Part shown: positions 63,471 through 64,000 of the stretch, one piece after another
Layout of the letters: each line of letters starts with the position of its first letter
How positions within the stretch are numbered: position 1 is the first letter of the stretch
Source: Parvibaculum sp963975745
GTDB lineage: Bacteria; Pseudomonadota; Alphaproteobacteria; Parvibaculales; Parvibaculaceae
Direction: 5' to 3'
DNA: 64,000 bases
NCBI RefSeq assembly: GCF_963975745.1
Contig: NZ_CAXBIB010000005.1
Location: 62,001 to 126,000 of the forward strand
Program-made: the position numbers and the translations under genes
The notes under the pieces: generated by a model
Database searches by the model: none
Told to the model about the DNA's origin: nothing
The model's input: the letters and a program-made list of their open reading frames with translations, nothing else

Positions 63471-63510
63471 CACAAGATGCTTGACGCCCTTTGCTGGAAA
63501 TCACAAGATG
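63471..63510. promoter_or_regulatory. Direct repeat before the ribbon-helix-helix-like gene
   Basis: CACAAGATG occurs at 63471-63479 and again at 63502-63510, 31 bp (about three helical turns) apart, at 62 and 93 bases upstream of the gene start. The spacing suits a cooperative repressor. Confidence 0.4.
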
Positions 63511-63517
63511 TGGCCAT

Positions 63518-63545
63518 AAAAAAAGCGGCCCCCGAAGGGACCGCC
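63518..63545 (-). terminator. Intrinsic terminator after the DUF1508 gene
   Basis: On the minus strand GCGGTCCC, loop TTCG and GGGGCCGC form an 8-bp stem with one G-U pair, followed by seven T (63518-63524). It lies 26 bases after the DUF1508 stop and separates that gene from the two downstream small genes. Confidence 0.88.
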
Positions 63546-63570
63546 AAGTTGGGTAGACTTGAAGAAGGCG

Positions 63571-63741
63571 TCAGCGTTCCCGTACCGGGGCGTTGTACGC
63601 CGACTTCACAAGGCTGATGCCATGAAGGCAGTCCGCCCTGTTGTGATAACCTTCGCCGGAATCGGCGACGATACGGCCATTGGCGGCAATAAGACGCCAC
63701 CGCCAGTAACCACTCACGTCCTTGTACATCTCGTAATACAT
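63571..63741 (-). CDS. DUF1508 (YegP-like) protein
   Basis: The 56-residue product has a single DUF1508 repeat: YWRWRLIAANGRIVADSGEG followed by NRADCLHGISLVKSA. DUF1508 proteins are short beta-beta-alpha modules of unknown role, often carried by prophages and islands. I start at the ATG ending at 63741 because homologues begin just before the YEMYKD strand; an ATG six codons earlier also exists. A clear terminator follows. Confidence 0.85.
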   Translation of the reverse strand: MYYEMYKDVSGYWRWRLIAANGRIVADSGEGYHNRADCLHGISLVKSAYNAPVRER

Positions 63742-63757
63742 CGTCTTGGTACCTTTC

Positions 63758-63994
63758 ATGTTTGACGATGAGAACAAGACGTTCCTAGTTCGCTACCGCT
63801 ATGACGGAGCGGAGTGGGGCTTTAAGCTCCCAGCAAGAGACTATGAAGACGCGCGAGCAAGGCTGTCAGCCCTGACGTTTGGCTCCATAGACGGCGAGCT
63901 GGTGCTAACGCTGCCTGCCTCCACCGGCCCGCTCGCCTCGATTGCGACAGCTTGCCGGAACGCCATAGTGAAGCTGACCAACCCCCATAATTGA
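63758..63994 (+). CDS. Small conserved mobile-element hypothetical protein
   Basis: The 78-residue product has FLVRYRYDGAEWGFKLPARD followed by YEDARARLSALTFGSIDGEL, which I recognise as a recurrent small protein of rhizobial islands and prophages. No function is known. It is divergent from the DUF1508 gene, with only 16 bases between the starts. A TTG at 63746 would lengthen it by four residues. Its stop is six bases before the window end. Confidence 0.65.
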   Translation: MFDDENKTFLVRYRYDGAEWGFKLPARDYEDARARLSALTFGSIDGELVLTLPASTGPLASIATACRNAIVKLTNPHN

Positions 63995-64000
63995 GAGAAT

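Larger units (their letters stand above)
62549..64000. mobile_element. Left end of an integrative element inserted in comM
   Basis: Sequence unrelated to comM begins at about 62549 and continues to the window end. It contains closely packed short genes of types found on alphaproteobacterial genomic islands: a wHTH-like protein, a tiny membrane protein, a ribbon-helix-helix-like protein, a DUF1508 protein and a small conserved protein. No integrase or transposase is in the visible 1.45 kb. The element is therefore longer than what is seen, and the right half of comM is expected on its far side. Confidence 0.75.

Noticed and set aside
62549..64000. An integrase or transposase gene in the visible part of the element.
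   Set aside because: None of the frames has tyrosine- or serine-recombinase or DDE motifs; the mobility gene must be outside the window.

Overview
The window is a 64-kb piece of a GC-rich alphaproteobacterial chromosome. Gene content and order suggest a Hyphomicrobiales- or Parvibaculum-like lineage; the genus is not resolved. The layout is that of an origin-proximal region. From the left come lptE (3' end only), holA, parB, parA, rsmG, mnmG and mnmE, with three ParB-binding parS palindromes in and beside rsmG and mnmG. After a stretch of small metabolic and hypothetical genes (8.0-14.8 kb) come rho, hemJ, hemH and hemE, all leftward. A 547-bp gap follows, and then ppsR-type regulator, maf, aroE, coaE, VOC gene and dnaQ, all rightward. 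The hemE/ppsR-type gap is where Caulobacter and Rickettsia carry oriC. Here it holds several DnaA-box-like 9-mers and four GANTC sites, so it is called as the probable replication origin, with genes transcribed away from it on both sides.

From 23.6 to 31.3 kb lies a conserved envelope and protein-quality block: secB, fxsA, a Tim44-like gene, mltA, an Smr-domain gene, an XRE regulator, hslU and hslV, then two flavin-binding PNPOx-fold genes. An AT-rich intergenic island with a 12-bp inverted repeat separates these from the histidine genes hisB, a DUF2628 gene, hisH, hisA and hisF. hisE sits 3 kb further on, after a CYTH-CHAD gene and a pentapeptide-repeat gene, and is followed by coaA and a PfkB kinase.

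From 40.6 to 61.5 kb are an EI24-like membrane protein, nth, gpmA, dapB, dnaJ and dnaK (with an RpoH-like promoter and a strong terminator), alkB, an nnrU-like gene, grpE, hrcA, rph, rdgB and hemW. These are followed by a penicillin-binding-protein activator-like lipoprotein, rsmI, a yraN-type gene, a BON lipoprotein, a SirB1-type protein, gshB and an M19 dipeptidase. Chaperones, their repressor and nucleotide/RNA housekeeping dominate this part.

The last 1.5 kb is different. comM begins behind a perfect alphaproteobacterial LexA box (GTTC-N7-GTTC) but stops right after its Walker B motif, where foreign sequence begins. That sequence carries 10-bp tandem repeats at its edge and five small, closely packed genes typical of mobile elements. 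This is the left end of an integrative element inserted in comM; its integrase and the rest of comM must lie beyond the window. No tRNA, rRNA, CRISPR array or recognisable insertion sequence was seen.
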